Shown here piece by piece: positions 55,205-64,000 of a stretch of DNA of 64,000 nt; the first letter of the stretch is position 1; each line of letters begins with the position of its first letter. Both the position numbers and the translations under genes were made by a program. Source of the stretch: Syngnathus acus (taxonomy: Eukaryota > Chordata > Actinopteri > Syngnathiformes > Syngnathidae); NCBI RefSeq assembly GCF_901709675.1, contig NC_051105.1, positions 8,364,104-8,428,103 on the forward strand, read 5' to 3'. The notes under the pieces are model-generated. The model had not been told where the DNA came from and searched no databases. It was given only the letters and a program-made list of their open reading frames with translations.

Positions 55205-55375
55205 GTCTTCTGATTGGAGCGTTTTGGTGCTCAGCAAAGTATAAAAAGAGGTGCCCTGTTTGACCAGCGAGGAGATCTTCATCTTCCTCATCCTGTCACC
55301 AAAATAGGCAGGAACAGGGTGGAGGAGAAGCCGGCGATAACAACACGGGGAGTCGATGTGCCGAATGGATCAAAG
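55205..55375 (+). promoter_or_regulatory. TATA/CCAAT promoter and 5'UTR of odorant receptor at 55376
   Basis: An inverted CCAAT (ATTGG at 55213-55217) and a strong TATAAAAA (55240-55247) lie about 130-160 bases before the start codon. Transcription should begin near 55270. A 7-codon upstream ORF (ATG at 55356) ends with a TGA that overlaps the receptor ATG (ATGA at 55376-55379). Confidence 0.65.
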
Positions 55376-56308
55376 ATGAGGAACGCAACTGCCTTCACCT
55401 TTTTTCATTTGACAGGATTGAGCCACATGACGCAACGGCTTCGAGTGCTTCTTTTCGTAATTACCTGGCTGTGTTACGCTGCCATTTTGCTGGTCAATCT
55501 TGTTCTTATTGTTACTATCATACGAGAGAAAAAACTGCACGAACCCATGTACTTGTTTTTATGCAATCTATGTTTTAATGGCCTTTATGGGACTGTTGTC
55601 TTTTTCCCCAAATTCCTTCACGATCTGTTGTCGAAAAGTCACGTTATATCTTATTTTGGCTGTCTGTTGCAAGTCTTTGTCATCTATTCTTACGCAGCGT
55701 CTGAAATTGCCATTTTGACAGTGATGGCTTACGACCGCTACGTGGCCATATCTCGACCGCTGGAGTATCACTCCATTATGACAAAAGGCAGGATGGTGTT
55801 CTTGATGCTTTACTCCAGAGTAACACCTTTGATCTGCCAGGCCATTGTGGTAATCATGAGCTCCAAATTGGAACTTTGCGGTTCCCTCATTGACAAAGTC
55901 TACTGCGAGAACTGGTCCCTCCTTCAACTGTCCTGCAATCCTACAACATCCAACAGTATTGTCGGATTTGGGAATATTGTATTTTACTTTGTACACGACC
56001 TCTTCATTCTGTGCTCCTATGTGCAGCTGGTTAAATTAGCTTCGAGGTCTAAAGAAGGGAAAAAGAAGTTCTTGCAGACGTGTGTGCCGCATTTGCTGTG
56101 TTTGGTCAACATTACCGTGGCTTTGCTCTTTGACCTCATGTACGCTCGTTACGGCACCAGCTCCATGCCTCGGAGTCTCAGGAATTTCATGGCCATCCAA
56201 ATTCTCGTCATTCCACCGTTACTCAATCCGATCATTTACGGCTTGAAACTGTCCAAGCTTCGAAACAAAGTTTTGCAATATTTTAGAGGGAAGAAGAGCT
56301 TTGAATAA
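55376..56308 (+). CDS. Odorant receptor, intronless, 310 residues
   Basis: Start chosen at the ATG at 55376 (MRNATAFTFFHLTG), which gives a normal N-terminus with an NAT glycosylation site; the open frame continues upstream but without another in-frame ATG. Seven membrane segments, LHEPMY, MAYDRYVAISRPLEYH, the long second loop with conserved cysteines, KKKFLQTCVPHLL, and NPIIYGLKLSKLR at TM7 are all present. A full receptor with no frameshift. It is a distant relative of the array that follows and differs from it in having a TATA promoter directly upstream instead of a remote leader exon. Confidence 0.94.
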   Translation: MRNATAFTFFHLTGLSHMTQRLRVLLFVITWLCYAAILLVNLVLIVTIIREKKLHEPMYLFLCNLCFNGLYGTVVFFPKFLHDLLSKSHVISYFGCLLQVFVIYSYAASEIAILTVMAYDRYVAISRPLEYHSIMTKGRMVFLMLYSRVTPLICQAIVVIMSSKLELCGSLIDKVYCENWSLLQLSCNPTTSNSIVGFGNIVFYFVHDLFILCSYVQLVKLASRSKEGKKKFLQTCVPHLLCLVNITVALLFDLMYARYGTSSMPRSLRNFMAIQILVIPPLLNPIIYGLKLSKLRNKVLQYFRGKKSFE

Positions 56309-56790
56309 ATTGAGATCTATTTTGTGCAAATGAACAAGTTGGTTTGGTCTCTTATTGAAAGGTTGTTTTGTAATTTTGTCAAAATATTTTTTCCATTTTT
56401 CTTTTTCAGAAAACTAAACTAAAATAGCTAATGAGACGTGTGGTTTTTTTTCAATTTTTTGTATCAATGTCAGAAGTTGCTGGTTATTAAAATGGTGCAA
56501 GACAACTCATCCGTCACAAAGTATTTCATAGACGATACCATCACCCAAGATCTCAGCCATGGGTAATGTCTTGTTTATATCATGTAGACATTAGAAATAA
56601 AAAAAAAAAGCCTACTTTGACATTGTAATTTTGGTATCTGTTTTTAAACGAAGGGAGTAAAAGTAAAAAGCACCCATGAACAAATCCTCATGGAAAGAAC
56701 AAATACTTGAGCGGGGGTAAAAAAAAGTACAGTATTTTTACTTGATTATTTCCCGCCACTGCGCCGAATCAGATCTCGTCCCAAGAGTGC
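56309..56790. other. Intergenic DNA before the receptor array
   Basis: No gene seen. It should include the 3'UTR of the preceding receptor. Confidence 0.4.
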
Positions 56791-56794
56791 TAAC

Positions 56795-56884
56795 AGCCAG
56801 CATTAAAAGGCGCACGTACTCATGATGATCATATCTTCCGACGTGAGCAGTAGGTCACGGACAACATCACGAAGACACATGTTG
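56795..56884 (+). promoter_or_regulatory. Array unit 1: promoter and leader exon
   Basis: ATTAAAAGG at 56802 acts in the TATA position. A leader exon ends at 56884 with donor GTAAGT. The layout matches units 2-4. In this copy the expected leader ATG is ACG (CACGAAGACAC), and a later ATG (ACATGTTG) would open an out-of-frame upstream ORF. Confidence 0.6.
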
Positions 56885-57488
56885 GTAAGTATGCAGTATG
56901 TGGTTCTTCACTGTGTGTTCTGAATTGAAATTTTGACAGATCATTGAGGGCAAGCCGTCATTTCCAACCATACATGAATAAGAAACTGAAGCAACAATAC
57001 TTTTAAATGTTACATTAAGGACTCATCAAAATGTCACCAAGGAGTTACTGAGTGGGAGTTATACTTTATGTGCTCTGAGGTTGACTGGTGATCAAGTCAT
57101 GTAGAAAATAGAAAATGGTTGGCTTCTCTGCTGGTTCTCTACTGCCACGGTGATCTGAATTTCCACTTTGGAAGCTATAATGATCATTAAGATGAATAGC
57201 ATTGAGATGAAGGTGTTGAGAGAGCTGGAAAAGAAGCAAGATGAGAGAGAGCAAGTACCAGAGGATTTGCACAAACTACTTTTTTAGAGCCAGGACATTC
57301 TTCATATGGTGCATAGGTGCTACTGACCCTCGTTTCCCTTTTCACAGATGGTGTCAAGTAACAGGTTGTTACGACTCACAAAGGGTCTGGGTGGGTAAGG
57401 ATGACCAACAAGTTCATTTTTTTCCAGCTCTCATAGCACATGTTGGACCATCCTTTCTGAGAACCACCCTTCTCTTTTCTCTTCACAG

Positions 57489-57540
57489 ACGGTGTCAAGT
57501 AACAGGTTGTTATGTCTTCTGAGTTTGCGGGTGTGTAAGG
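57489..57540 (+). other. Acceptor and 5'UTR of exon 2, array receptor 1
   Basis: CTCTTCACAG ends at 57488 and ACGGTGTCAAGTAACAGG follows. A 8-codon upstream ORF runs from the ATG at 57512 to TAA at 57536-57538, two bases before the receptor ATG. A second, decayed copy of this acceptor region lies at 57320-57410. Confidence 0.6.
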
Positions 57541-58455
57541 ATGCCCAATCTAACGCTTCCTCCTTACTTTAATCTCACCATGTTCATAAACATCGGCCCG
57601 TACCGCTACCCGGCGCTGGCGGCATGCCTCCTCCTCTACGTCTTCATCGTGTGCGCCAACTGGGCCGTCCTGGTAACCATCTGCCGTGAGAAGACACTTC
57701 ACGAGCCCATGTACGTTTTCGTCGCCTGCTTGTGCTTCAACGCCCTGTACGGCTCCACAAGCTTCTTCCCCCGCTTCCTGCAGGACCTGGCGTCCGACGT
57801 TCACCTGATCTCGCGCGCGGCCTGCTTCACGCAGATCTACTTCATCTACACGTATGGAGCCAACGAGATGACCATGCTGTGTGTCATGGCGTACGACCGC
57901 TACCTGGCCGTGTGCCATCCGCTGCACTACCACACCAGGATGACGGTGAAAAAGGCCCTGAGCCTGGTTGGCCTGGCGTGGCTAGTTCCCACCATCTTTC
58001 TCACCATGGTTATCTACCTATCCGCAACGCTGCCCCTCTGCGGCAACGAGATCTACAAGGTGTTTTGCGCAAACTGGAATGTAGTCAAGCTGTCATGCGT
58101 GTCCACTGTGGTCAACAACGTGGTGGGCATGTTCATGACCATCAGCACCGTTTTCCTCCCGCTCACCTTTGTTCTCTATACGTACATGCGCATCATAAGC
58201 ACGACTTGGAGACGCTCGGACAAATTCAAGGGGAGAGTATTTCAGAGCTGTTTGCCGCACATGATCTCCTTTGTCATTTATTCCTGCATCGTGTTTTTGG
58301 ATATCACGCTGAGCAGGCAAAATGTGAAGGAGATGAACTCTTTTGTTGCCATCATCTTATCGCTAGAGTTTGTGGTTATTCCGCCGCTTCTCAACCCCCT
58401 GGTGTACGGGATGAAGCTATCATGTATACGTAAACACATCTTTAAGATGGCGTGA
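57541..58455 (+). CDS. Odorant receptor, array copy 1, 304 residues
   Basis: Start ATG at 57541 gives MPNLTLPPYFNLTM with two N-glycosylation sites. Seven membrane segments; LHEPMYVFVACLCFNALYG at TM2; MAYDRYLAVCHPLHYH at TM3; RVFQSCLPHMISF before TM6; NPLVYGMKLSCIRKH at TM7. Full length, no break. Very similar to the copies at 59853 and 62140, about 2.3 kb apart, so a recent tandem duplicate. Probably one of the teleost non-class-II groups, but group not determined. AATAAA at 58553-58558. Confidence 0.95.
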   Translation: MPNLTLPPYFNLTMFINIGPYRYPALAACLLLYVFIVCANWAVLVTICREKTLHEPMYVFVACLCFNALYGSTSFFPRFLQDLASDVHLISRAACFTQIYFIYTYGANEMTMLCVMAYDRYLAVCHPLHYHTRMTVKKALSLVGLAWLVPTIFLTMVIYLSATLPLCGNEIYKVFCANWNVVKLSCVSTVVNNVVGMFMTISTVFLPLTFVLYTYMRIISTTWRRSDKFKGRVFQSCLPHMISFVIYSCIVFLDITLSRQNVKEMNSFVAIILSLEFVVIPPLLNPLVYGMKLSCIRKHIFKMA

Positions 58456-59060
58456 GACGGGGCCTGCGGCTCTGCTTTTCCTCAGGCAGCAAGTTGAAAT
58501 GAATTGAATTCTAAGATTGATTATTTTTAAATATTTTTTTGTAATTATTGTCAATAAAGAAAGCCATCTTTAAGCACTTGGGGGTTTTGTGAAATCCAAA
58601 TCCGTAGTGAATGTGACATCATCACTAAGTATAATGAGTAATGTTACACAGTAAATGTGTTGTTGTGTGATTTATTTCATATCCAAAACAATGCTTCTCT
58701 TCACTGATGAAAAAAACATTCAAGTCATGTCTCAGAAAAGTTCAATAAATCCCAGATGGTTTATAGTGCCAATGCAGACTATTTGTTTTATTTTTCCCAC
58801 CTTTAAAGATTCCAATTACCAATGCAGACTATTTTTTATTTTTATTTTTCCCCACCTTTTAAGATTTCAAGATAGCAATCGATCATGATCTCAATCTCCT
58901 TTTTTACATTGTGATGTCATAAACAATGAACAAGTATATTTCTGAGACAATAAAGAGTATTGATTACTTTCAAATGTAGGGAACAAATGCACAGCAAAGT
59001 ATTTCTACTTTGCTACTATCTGCCACTGAGCTGGAGTCAGAAAAATTCCCAAGGGTGCAA
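58456..59060. other. 3' flank of array copy 1
   Basis: Includes the poly(A) signal and unit-to-unit spacer that recurs, with changes, after copy 2 (for example 'gttcaataaatcccaga'). Confidence 0.5.
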
Positions 59061-59064
59061 AGAG

Positions 59065-59155
59065 ACGGCCTTAAAAGCTGCGTGCGCTCGTGGTGAGCGA
59101 GTCTAGCTTAAACGTGAGCAGTAGCTCACGAACAACAACATGAAGAAACGTGTTG
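59065..59155 (+). promoter_or_regulatory. Array unit 2: promoter and leader exon
   Basis: CCTTAAAAGC at 59069-59078 lies in the TATA position after the conserved block 'gagtcagaaaaattcccaagggtgcaaagagacgg'. The leader exon ends at 59155 (GTGTTG|GTGAGT). Splicing to 59800 would give a short upstream ORF from the leader ATG (MKKRVDGVK, then stop). A 7-bp hairpin CGTGAGC-AGTA-GCTCACG lies in the leader at 59113-59130. Confidence 0.65.
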
Positions 59156-59852
59156 GTGAGTATGCACTATGTTTGTGGCTACTGAGCGTGTCATGTTTGT
59201 ATTCTTGAAGCCGCTATTTATCCCGTAAAAAAATATCAGGGGAAAACATTTCGAAATCTTGGATCATCACTGTTGAATTCAGTTTTCCACAAGTCTGCAG
59301 CAGAGTAGTGTGACCAAAGAGGGTCAATGATGTGATTACATTCACATTGGAGTGCAATTGTGCTTAATGATCAATAATTTGATAATACAACAGAAGTGTT
59401 TGATGTGTTTTTGTGCATGTGTGTGTTAACTGCAAGTCAACTGTATTGTTCTGAACCAATTCGTTCAAGCACGAGTAGTGCTGAATGGCTTTATGTGATG
59501 TGCGGAGTGCCAGTGATAGGAACTATCCCAGCCGGGATTGTGTTTTGAGGCTTCCACATTCAATATGTAATAATTGAGTGCTAAGTTCTGGCTGCTCAGG
59601 TACCTAGTACTGCATTATGAAACAATGGAGCAAAACAACCTTTAACAATCTCTTGCGACCAAAGGGCTGACAAACTATATTAATTTAGTCACCACAGGAA
59701 GGTTTGAAATAAAGCATATATAATTTTGTCCGGGTTCATTTTGAATTTTGGTGTCACCATACTTTCTGAGAACCACCTTTCTCTTTTCTCTTTTCATAGA
59801 CGGTGTCAAGTAACAGGTTGTTAGGACTCACGAGGATGTGGAGCATGTAAGG

Positions 59853-60767
59853 ATGCCCAACCTAACGCTTCCTCCTTACTTTAACCTCACAATGTTCATA
59901 AACATCGGCCCGTACCGCTACCCAGCACTGGCGGCATGCCTCCTCCTCTACGTCTTCATCGTGTGCGCCAACTGGGCCGTCCTGGTGACCATCTGCCGCG
60001 AGAAGACCCTTCACGAGCCCATGTACGTTTTTGTGGCCAGCTTGTGCTTCAACGCCTTGTACGGCTCCACGGGCTTCTTCCCCCGCTTCCTGCTGGACCT
60101 GGCGTCCGACGTTCACCTGATCTCACGTGTGGCCTGCTTTACGCAGATCTACTTCATCTACACGTACGGTGCCAACGAAATGACAACGCTGTGCGTCATG
60201 GCCTACGATCGCTACCTGGCCGTGTGCCATCCGCTGCACTACCACACCAGGATGACGGTGAAGAAAGCCCTGACCCTGGTCAGCCTGGCATGGCTCATTC
60301 CCGCCATCTTTCTCACCACACTCATCTACCTGTCCGCAACGCTGCCCCTCTGCGGCAACGAGATCCACAAGGTGTTTTGCGCTAACTGGAATGTAGTGAA
60401 GCTGTCATGCGTGTCCACGATGGTCAACAACGTGGTGGGCATGTTCATGAGCATCTGCACCGCTTTCCTTCCACTCGCGTTCGTTCTCTACACATACACA
60501 CGCATCATAAGCATGACTTGGAGACGCTCGGCCAAATTCAAGGGGAGAGTATTTCAGAGTTGTTTGCCGCACATGATCTCTGTTCTCGTTTATTCCATCA
60601 CCGCGTTTTGCGATATTGCGCTGAGCAGGCAAAATGTGAAGGAGATGAACGCTTTTGTTGCCATCATCTTATCGCTAGAGTTTGTGGTTATTGCGCCGCT
60701 TCTCAACCCCCTGGTGTACGGGATGAAGTTATCATATATACGTAAACACATCTTCAAGATGGTGTGA
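59853..60767 (+). CDS. Odorant receptor, array copy 2, 304 residues
   Basis: The real start is the ATG at 59853 (MPNLTLPPYF). Features as in copy 1: LHEPMYVFVASLCFNALYG, MAYDRYLAVCHPLHYH, NPLVYGMKLSYIRKH. The acceptor for exon 2 is at 59799 (TTTTCATAG|ACGG). A four-codon upstream ORF (ATG at 59836) ends in TAA two bases before the start. Intact. Confidence 0.95.
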   Translation: MPNLTLPPYFNLTMFINIGPYRYPALAACLLLYVFIVCANWAVLVTICREKTLHEPMYVFVASLCFNALYGSTGFFPRFLLDLASDVHLISRVACFTQIYFIYTYGANEMTTLCVMAYDRYLAVCHPLHYHTRMTVKKALTLVSLAWLIPAIFLTTLIYLSATLPLCGNEIHKVFCANWNVVKLSCVSTMVNNVVGMFMSICTAFLPLAFVLYTYTRIISMTWRRSAKFKGRVFQSCLPHMISVLVYSITAFCDIALSRQNVKEMNAFVAIILSLEFVVIAPLLNPLVYGMKLSYIRKHIFKMV

Positions 60768-61330
60768 GATGGGGTCTGTGGTACTACTTTTCCTTATTAA
60801 GGCAGCAAGTTGAACTGAAATTAATTTTAAGATTCAGCATTTTTAGATCATTTAATTTATTGTCCATAAAGAAAGTCAGTTTTAAGCACGCAGGGTTTTT
60901 GTTTAATCCAAATCTTGAGTGAATGTGACATCATCACCAATTAAATGTTACACAGTAAATGTGTTGTGTGATTGATTTCATATCCAAAACAACGTTTCTC
61001 TTCACTGATGACAACAACATTCAAGTCAAGTCTCAGGAAATGTTCAATAAATCCCAGACGGTCTCCAGTGCCAATGAGGACTATTTTTTATTTTCCCCAC
61101 CTTTTAAGATTCCGAGATAGCAATCAATCAAGTTCTCAATCTCATTTTTTACACTTTGATGTCATAAACAATTAACAAATCTATCAGTTACAACTTATCT
61201 AAAGTACAGATACCCTGAAATAAAATCTACATCAGTACATCAGCAAAGCATTTGTACTTTTTAACAAAGTATTTGTACTCTGTTACTATCTGCCACTGAG
61301 CTGGAGTCAGAAAAATTCCCAAGGGTGCAA
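60768..61330. other. 3' flank and spacer after array copy 2
   Basis: Contains AATAAA at 61046-61051 and the block conserved with units 2 and 4 just before the next promoter (from about 61283). Confidence 0.5.
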
Positions 61331-61334
61331 AGAG

Positions 61335-61425
61335 ACGGCCTTAAAAGACGCGTGCGCTCAAGGTGAGTGAGTCTAGCTTAAACGTGAGCAGTAGCTCACG
61401 AACAACAACATGAAGAAACGTGTTG
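61335..61425 (+). promoter_or_regulatory. Array unit 3: promoter and leader exon
   Basis: Nearly identical to unit 2: CCTTAAAAGA at 61339, hairpin CGTGAGC-AGTA-GCTCACG near 61383-61400, leader ATG (MKKRV...) and donor GTGAGT after 61425. The intron runs to an acceptor at 62086. Confidence 0.65.
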
Positions 61426-62139
61426 GTGAGTATGCACGATGTTTGTGGCTACTGAGCGTGTCATGTTTGTATTCTTGAAACCTCTATTTATCCCGTAAAA
61501 AAAGATTAGGGACAAACATTTAAAGATTTTGGATCATCACTGTTGAATTCAGTTTTCCACAAGTCTGCAGCAGAGCAGTGTGACCAAAGAGGGTCAATGA
61601 TGTGATTACATTCACATTGGAGTACAATTGTGCTTCATGAGGAATGATTTGATGTTACAACAGAAGTGTTTGATGTGTTTTTGTGCATGCGTGTGTTAAC
61701 TGCAAGTCAACTGTATTGTTCTGAACCAATTCATCCAAGTACGAGTAGTGCCGAGTGGCTTTATGTGATGTGCGGACTGCCAGCGATAAGAACTATGCCA
61801 GCCTGGATTGCGTTTTGAGGCTCCTGCATTCAATAATTAATTTAATTAATCCTGCATTCAATAAGTTGCATTGTGTCAAGTGTAAAAATATTTCATTATA
61901 AAATATTCATAAAATATATTATGAAACATAGGAGTAACACAACATTTAACAATTTGTTGTGACCAAAGGGCTTACAATCTATATTTATTTAAAGCATATA
62001 TCATTTTGACCTGGTTCTTTTTGAATTTTTGTCACATTTTGTACCATACTTTCTGAGAACCACCCTTCTCTTTTCTCTTTTCATAGACGGTGTCAAGTAA
62101 CAGGTTGTTAGGACTCACGAGGATGTGGAGCATGTAAGG

Positions 62140-63054
62140 ATGCCCAACCTAACGCTTCCTCCTTACTTTAACCTCACAATGTTCATAAACATCGGCCCGT
62201 ACCGCTACCCAGCACTGGCGGCATGCCTCCTCCTCTACGTCTTCATCGTGTGCGCCAACTGGGCCGTCCTGGTGACCATCTGTCGCGAGAAGACCCTTCA
62301 CGAGCCCATGTACGTTTTTGTGGCCAGCTTGTCAATCAACGCCCTGTACGGCTCCACGGGCTTCTTCCCCCGGTTCCTGCTGGACCTGGCATCCGACGTT
62401 CACCTGATCTCCCGCGTGGCCTGCTACGCGCAGATCTACTTCATCTACACGTACGGTGCCAACGAAATGACCACGCTGTGCGTCATGGCCTACGATCGCT
62501 ACCTGGCCGTGTGCCATCCGCTGCACTACCACACCAGGATGACGGTGAAAAAGGCCCTGAGGATGGTCGGCTTGGCGTGGCTCATCCCCGTATTCATCTT
62601 AACCACGGTCATCTATCTGTCCGCAACGCTGCCCCTTTGCGGCAACGAGATCCACAAGGTGTTTTGTGCTAACTGGAATGTAGTTGAGCTCTCTTGCGTG
62701 TCCACGATGGTCAACAACGTGGTGGGCATGCTAGTGACAATTTGTACCGTTTTCCTCCCGCTGGCCTTCGTTCTCTACACATACACGCGCATTATTGAGA
62801 CCACCTGGAGACGCTCTGCAAAATTCAAGGGCAGAGTTTTCCACAGCTGTTTGCCACACATGATCTCCTTTGTCATTTTTTCCATCGCCATATTTTGCGA
62901 TATAGCCTTGAGCAGGTACAATGTGGAGGAGATGAATTCCTTCCTTGCCATCATTTTGTCTTTAGAGTTTGTGATGATTCCGCCAGTTCTCAACCCCCTG
63001 GTGTACGGGATGAAGCTATCAGATATACGTAGACATATCTTCAAGATGCTGTGA
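62140..63054 (+). CDS. Odorant receptor, array copy 3, 304 residues
   Basis: Start at the ATG at 62140. The first 170 or so bases differ from copy 2 by a single base, while the middle and 3' parts differ more (for example LSINALYG at TM2, LVTICTVF in TM5, SDIRRHIFKML at the end). Signature motifs intact: MAYDRYLAVCHPLHYH and NPLVYGMKLSDIR. A four-codon upstream ORF ends two bases before the start, as in copy 2. Confidence 0.95.
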   Translation: MPNLTLPPYFNLTMFINIGPYRYPALAACLLLYVFIVCANWAVLVTICREKTLHEPMYVFVASLSINALYGSTGFFPRFLLDLASDVHLISRVACYAQIYFIYTYGANEMTTLCVMAYDRYLAVCHPLHYHTRMTVKKALRMVGLAWLIPVFILTTVIYLSATLPLCGNEIHKVFCANWNVVELSCVSTMVNNVVGMLVTICTVFLPLAFVLYTYTRIIETTWRRSAKFKGRVFHSCLPHMISFVIFSIAIFCDIALSRYNVEEMNSFLAIILSLEFVMIPPVLNPLVYGMKLSDIRRHIFKML

Positions 63055-63700
63055 CATTGTGCCAAAGATTAACTGAGTATAAATAACTAATTTGATCTGC
63101 TGCAAGGAAGTGTAATTAAATGAGATTTATTATATTGTATTAAAAAATTTAAATGTAATCAAATGATTCTTAAGTCTTTGACGTTTTTAATTGACCCAAA
63201 TTAAGTTTTTCTTTACCACTTGTATTTGCAGTATGCAGATTGTAATGCAACATAATCAGACAGCAAAACAAAAAAATTTAATAAATGTATTGTTGTGTGA
63301 TTTATTTCTTATTTATAGAATAAAAATAACATTTTCTCAAAGTGAGAAGTCTTTTTTATTATCTCCAAATGTGTTGCAATCATCATTAAAGCTTCTATTC
63401 TGTTTTAATGCCTTTCAATTAGGATTCCAATTCGGATCTCAATCTTAGTTGACATCCTATTTTTTATGTAGTCATGAATAAAAGGAACAAGGTGATTTTT
63501 TTTTTTACAAAGTAAGGAGTATAAAATACAAATATTTTCTTCTAAATGCTTGGAGTTCATGCAAAACGTTTGTAAGAAAATAAACACTCAAGTAAAGAAA
63601 AGAGCTCTGAAAAAAAATCTACCTCAGTACAGTAACAAAACATTTGTACTTTGTAACAAAGTATTTCTACTTTGTTACTATCTGCCACTAAGCCGGAGTC
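63055..63700. other. 3' flank and spacer after array copy 3
   Basis: AT-rich, no gene. The block conserved before each array promoter reappears from about 63655. Confidence 0.5.
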
Positions 63701-63724
63701 AGAAAAATTCCCCAGGGTGCAAAG

Positions 63725-63814
63725 AGACGGCCTTAAAAGACGCGTGCACTCGTGGCGAGTGAGTCTTCCAACGTCAGCAGTCCATCACGGACAACAGCAT
63801 GAAGACACGTGTTG
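63725..63814 (+). promoter_or_regulatory. Array unit 4: promoter and leader exon of a receptor beyond the window
   Basis: CCTTAAAAGA at 63731, the conserved upstream block (GTCAGAAAAATTCCCCAGGG) and a leader exon ending GTGTTG|GTAAGT at 63814. The leader ATG (ATGAAGACACG) is present but the hairpin is not. No receptor frame follows within the window. By the spacing in units 2 and 3 its start codon would fall about 700-800 bases downstream, outside. Confidence 0.6.
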
Positions 63815-64000
63815 GTAAGTATGCCGTATATTTCCGGCTGCTGAGCGTGTCATGTTTGTATGTTTGAATTTCAAACGTCGATTTACCGTGTGAAAAACCA
63901 TCATGAGCAAGTCCTAATTTTGTCGAGAGAGGACAATGGAGGCGAAGTGGTAGCCATAGAAAATGGATGGATTGTTCAGCAAATGAAGTCTTGTGAAAGG

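Noticed and set aside
55214-55375. 54-codon N-terminal extension of the receptor at 55376
   Set aside because: It has no ATG and spans the TATA box and presumed 5'UTR.

Overview
This window is nuclear DNA from a ray-finned fish. The genes are vertebrate and intron-split with GT-AG junctions, introns are short, flanks are AT-rich, and there are simple repeats, tRNA-derived SINE fragments, a LINE tail, hAT-type MITEs and a TIR element. The olfactory receptors are of teleost type. The element with ends reading as 'non-coding accgtaattttcgga' would fit a percomorph (perhaps a syngnathid), but that is a guess.

Layout. (1) 1-6.25 kb has no recognised coding exon. A GC-rich block at 5.65-6.25 kb looks like the promoter and first exon of a minus-strand gene, possibly ptpn4 by neighbourhood. 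(2) 7.9-9.2 kb (minus) is tmem177, a mitochondrial membrane protein in two coding exons, with a probable non-coding exon near 9.74 kb. (3) 11.8-19.25 kb (plus) is mras, a Ras-family GTPase in five coding exons with a CVIL CaaX box and a 3.1 kb 3'UTR. It is divergent from tmem177 and tail-to-tail with the next gene. (4) 20.9-34.9 kb (minus) is als2 (alsin), with RCC1-like, DH/PH, MORN and VPS9 modules, many small exons, and an apparent 24-nt microexon in the PH domain. (5) 35-43 kb is intergenic with decayed repeats. (6) 43.17-43.58 kb (plus) is an intronless 136-codon gene encoding a signal peptide plus a single Frizzled cysteine-rich domain (CRD), very close in sequence to the CRD of fzd7 at 45.27-46.97 kb. 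It looks like a CRD-only tandem relative of fzd7 and is the most novel item here. (7) 50.5-63.05 kb is an olfactory receptor cluster: one minus-strand receptor, one TATA-driven plus-strand receptor, and a tandem array of three near-identical plus-strand receptors in units of about 2.3 kb. Each array unit has a separate upstream promoter and leader exon. A fourth promoter/leader at 63.73-63.81 kb predicts another receptor beyond the window.

How the genes relate. als2 and fzd7 are also neighbours in tetrapods (human 2q33), so that part is old synteny. The CRD-only protein, if made, should be secreted and could bind Wnt/lipid next to the Wnt receptor gene it resembles. The receptor array shows birth by tandem duplication and homogenisation, with short upstream ORFs ending at or just before each receptor start codon.
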